This document shows, piece after piece, positions 8,201 to 8,263 of a stretch of DNA of 8,263 nt. Each line of letters begins with the position of its first letter. Positions within the stretch are counted from its first letter, which is position 1. The notes below the pieces were generated by a model, which saw only the letters and a list, made by a program, of their open reading frames with translations, was not told the DNA's origin and did not search any database. Source of the stretch: Methanocellaceae archaeon UBA148 (GTDB taxonomy: Archaea; Halobacteriota; UBA148). The stretch covers positions 13,055 to 21,317 of the forward strand of contig DAHG01000049.1 of assembly GCA_002495885.1 (NCBI GenBank), written 5' to 3'. Made by a program: the position numbers and the translations under genes.

Positions 8201-8263
8201 AATGACAGGATCGCAGTGAACATGACGGCAACGCCTTTCCTCAATTACAGCGCAAAGGGAGTC
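5225..8263 (+). CDS. Large exported S-layer-like modular surface glycoprotein, 3' end outside window
   Basis: An open frame of 1013 codons with no stop, cut by the right edge. The start ATG 5225 has GAGGG four bases upstream; ATG 5240 (MNSSKPF), behind AAGGGGG, is an alternative. Residues 1-20 are basic, 21-38 hydrophobic, with likely cleavage after A40 or A44: a Sec-type signal peptide. The mature part is rich in Thr, Asn, Ser, Gly and Val, has only four cysteines, and carries more than 50 N-x-S/T sequons, so it is probably heavily N-glycosylated outside the cell. It consists of divergent beta-sandwich-like modules of about 150-170 residues. Each typically has an Asp-rich loop (127, 279, 444, 758, 931) and, except after 444, a V-N-T-S/T strand (168, 329, 817, 984). 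DTDSDGVWD (279-287), DEDNDG (444-449) and DTNGDG (758-763) look like calcium loops. No CxxCH haem motif is seen. An S-layer or adhesin role is inferred; a C-terminal anchor cannot be judged. Confidence 0.85.
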   Translation, partial: MKGEKMNSSKPFKNSVDRKKITSIILTAIMLLSIFSGISASVIANNNVDNGPTEDGEVGAMAVGSLAASLHASTPSANIANESANYTNIFWIRFTASGESANLTGMVITEAGTIHGTSEITGVGINDTSGNVLAKGTFDGDNGTVTLSMLGGYEVPVGTLKDIYLWVNTTGFTLGDTLKVTLTSFNATGLASGQAVTTTGAPLSSNELAGTGKLTLASGPSNIAARNINAGANTTGTVLAQLNFSTTDIEGCTLNTVMLTDIGSANGTKDISAVYLVNDTDSDGVWDSNEPILGTPVTAFSSDNGTATISGINKAITKGSWISVLVVVNTTSYFWSGDTLKVNITNATDFTATGATSGAASGTYGTHTSNSTTGLAMIRVEAGSRQPYLDYVLEGQSALVEGSQLNFTAIAGQVNITQITLEQATKVNWSFAANGTTFPRIYVDEDNDGNVTAFDTPLNLSAAYFRTNNLTMASYNTAAGNFSDYGVLENGIINGTWIHINTLTHDPLVGVNSVEWWYNISITYVNSTHAAGRTNTTWFNITNVTMSDAPNNTWWIVPFPTTETIRDITSISLTDSRNVTSVNFDIVADSCVIDVALDSNITIGSKTETDAGQASKQVILAVCTTAGWISGNHTKVVPNTITKYGNFSNYVAYDNTTGVITRIYQNNNPLNTSMKELTATGISAVSNPEFKVQLGANTPTSNVGKSTNLAPVLQLNFTYSGTIGGIGTSSTVYLRELVISTSGTINEANNVTACLVVDTNGDGAVSAGEAIAASVAYATDNQTIRFTLANPIEVTLSSNTPVSTAKLSYKNLLIAVNTSSNIVLGKTVRLYMDNSSVDYVADAAGISVVNRTADQILGNELRAAGSITATSTNVVLDGTVSDRVNETYVELMQLRFTSSSTEAVNVTAINVTWNGTGNGYDKTSGIGVINDTNMNGVWDTADTELVLNSTTFSTENVAYLNMYWNDKNITVPAGGSTYVLIYVNTTATNIDTNDRIAVNMTATPFLNYSAKGV

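Noticed and set aside
5225..8263. Possible multihaem cytochrome fused to S-layer modules, as known in some ANME archaea
   Set aside because: The visible 1013 residues contain only four cysteines and no CxxCH motif. The unseen C-terminus cannot be judged.

Overview
The window is archaeal, most likely from the methanogen-related Euryarchaeota (Methanomicrobia, ANME or Syntrophoarchaeia type). The grounds are a RadA recombinase, an archaeal RPA-type ssDNA-binding protein, a homoaconitase/isopropylmalate dehydratase large subunit of the archaeal type, TATA-box promoters, and a very long signal-peptide-bearing surface protein packed with N-glycosylation sequons. The exact lineage cannot be fixed from the sequence alone.

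Layout. Positions 1-427 (minus strand) hold no intact gene, but protein-like pieces in several frames suggest a decayed gene directly downstream of radA. Positions 424-1401 (minus) are radA and 1437-2552 (minus) an rpa gene with three OB folds. The two genes are 35 bases apart, in the order rpa then radA, and form a recombination/repair operon: RPA coats ssDNA and RadA builds the strand-exchange filament on it. A short AT-rich divergent promoter region (about 2553-2629) separates this operon from a plus-strand aconitase-family gene (2630-3895), the large subunit of homoaconitase or 3-isopropylmalate dehydratase. No small subunit lies beside it.

Positions 3896-5224 are a 1.3-kb AT-rich stretch without an intact gene. 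It contains T-rich terminator-like sequence, three short protein-like reading frames broken by a homopolymer-associated frameshift or by stop codons (minus 3902-4056, minus 4757-4950, plus 4948-5166), and a strong TATA box (5156-5165).

From 5225 to the right edge one uninterrupted plus-strand frame of 1013 codons runs out of the window. It encodes an exported, S-layer-like surface protein built from divergent modules of about 150-170 residues, several with an Asp-rich calcium-type loop, and with more than 50 N-x-S/T sequons. No CRISPR array, tRNA, rRNA or intact mobile element was found. The most interesting points are the modular architecture of the surface protein, its structured leader, and the cluster of decayed small genes in the two gene-free stretches.
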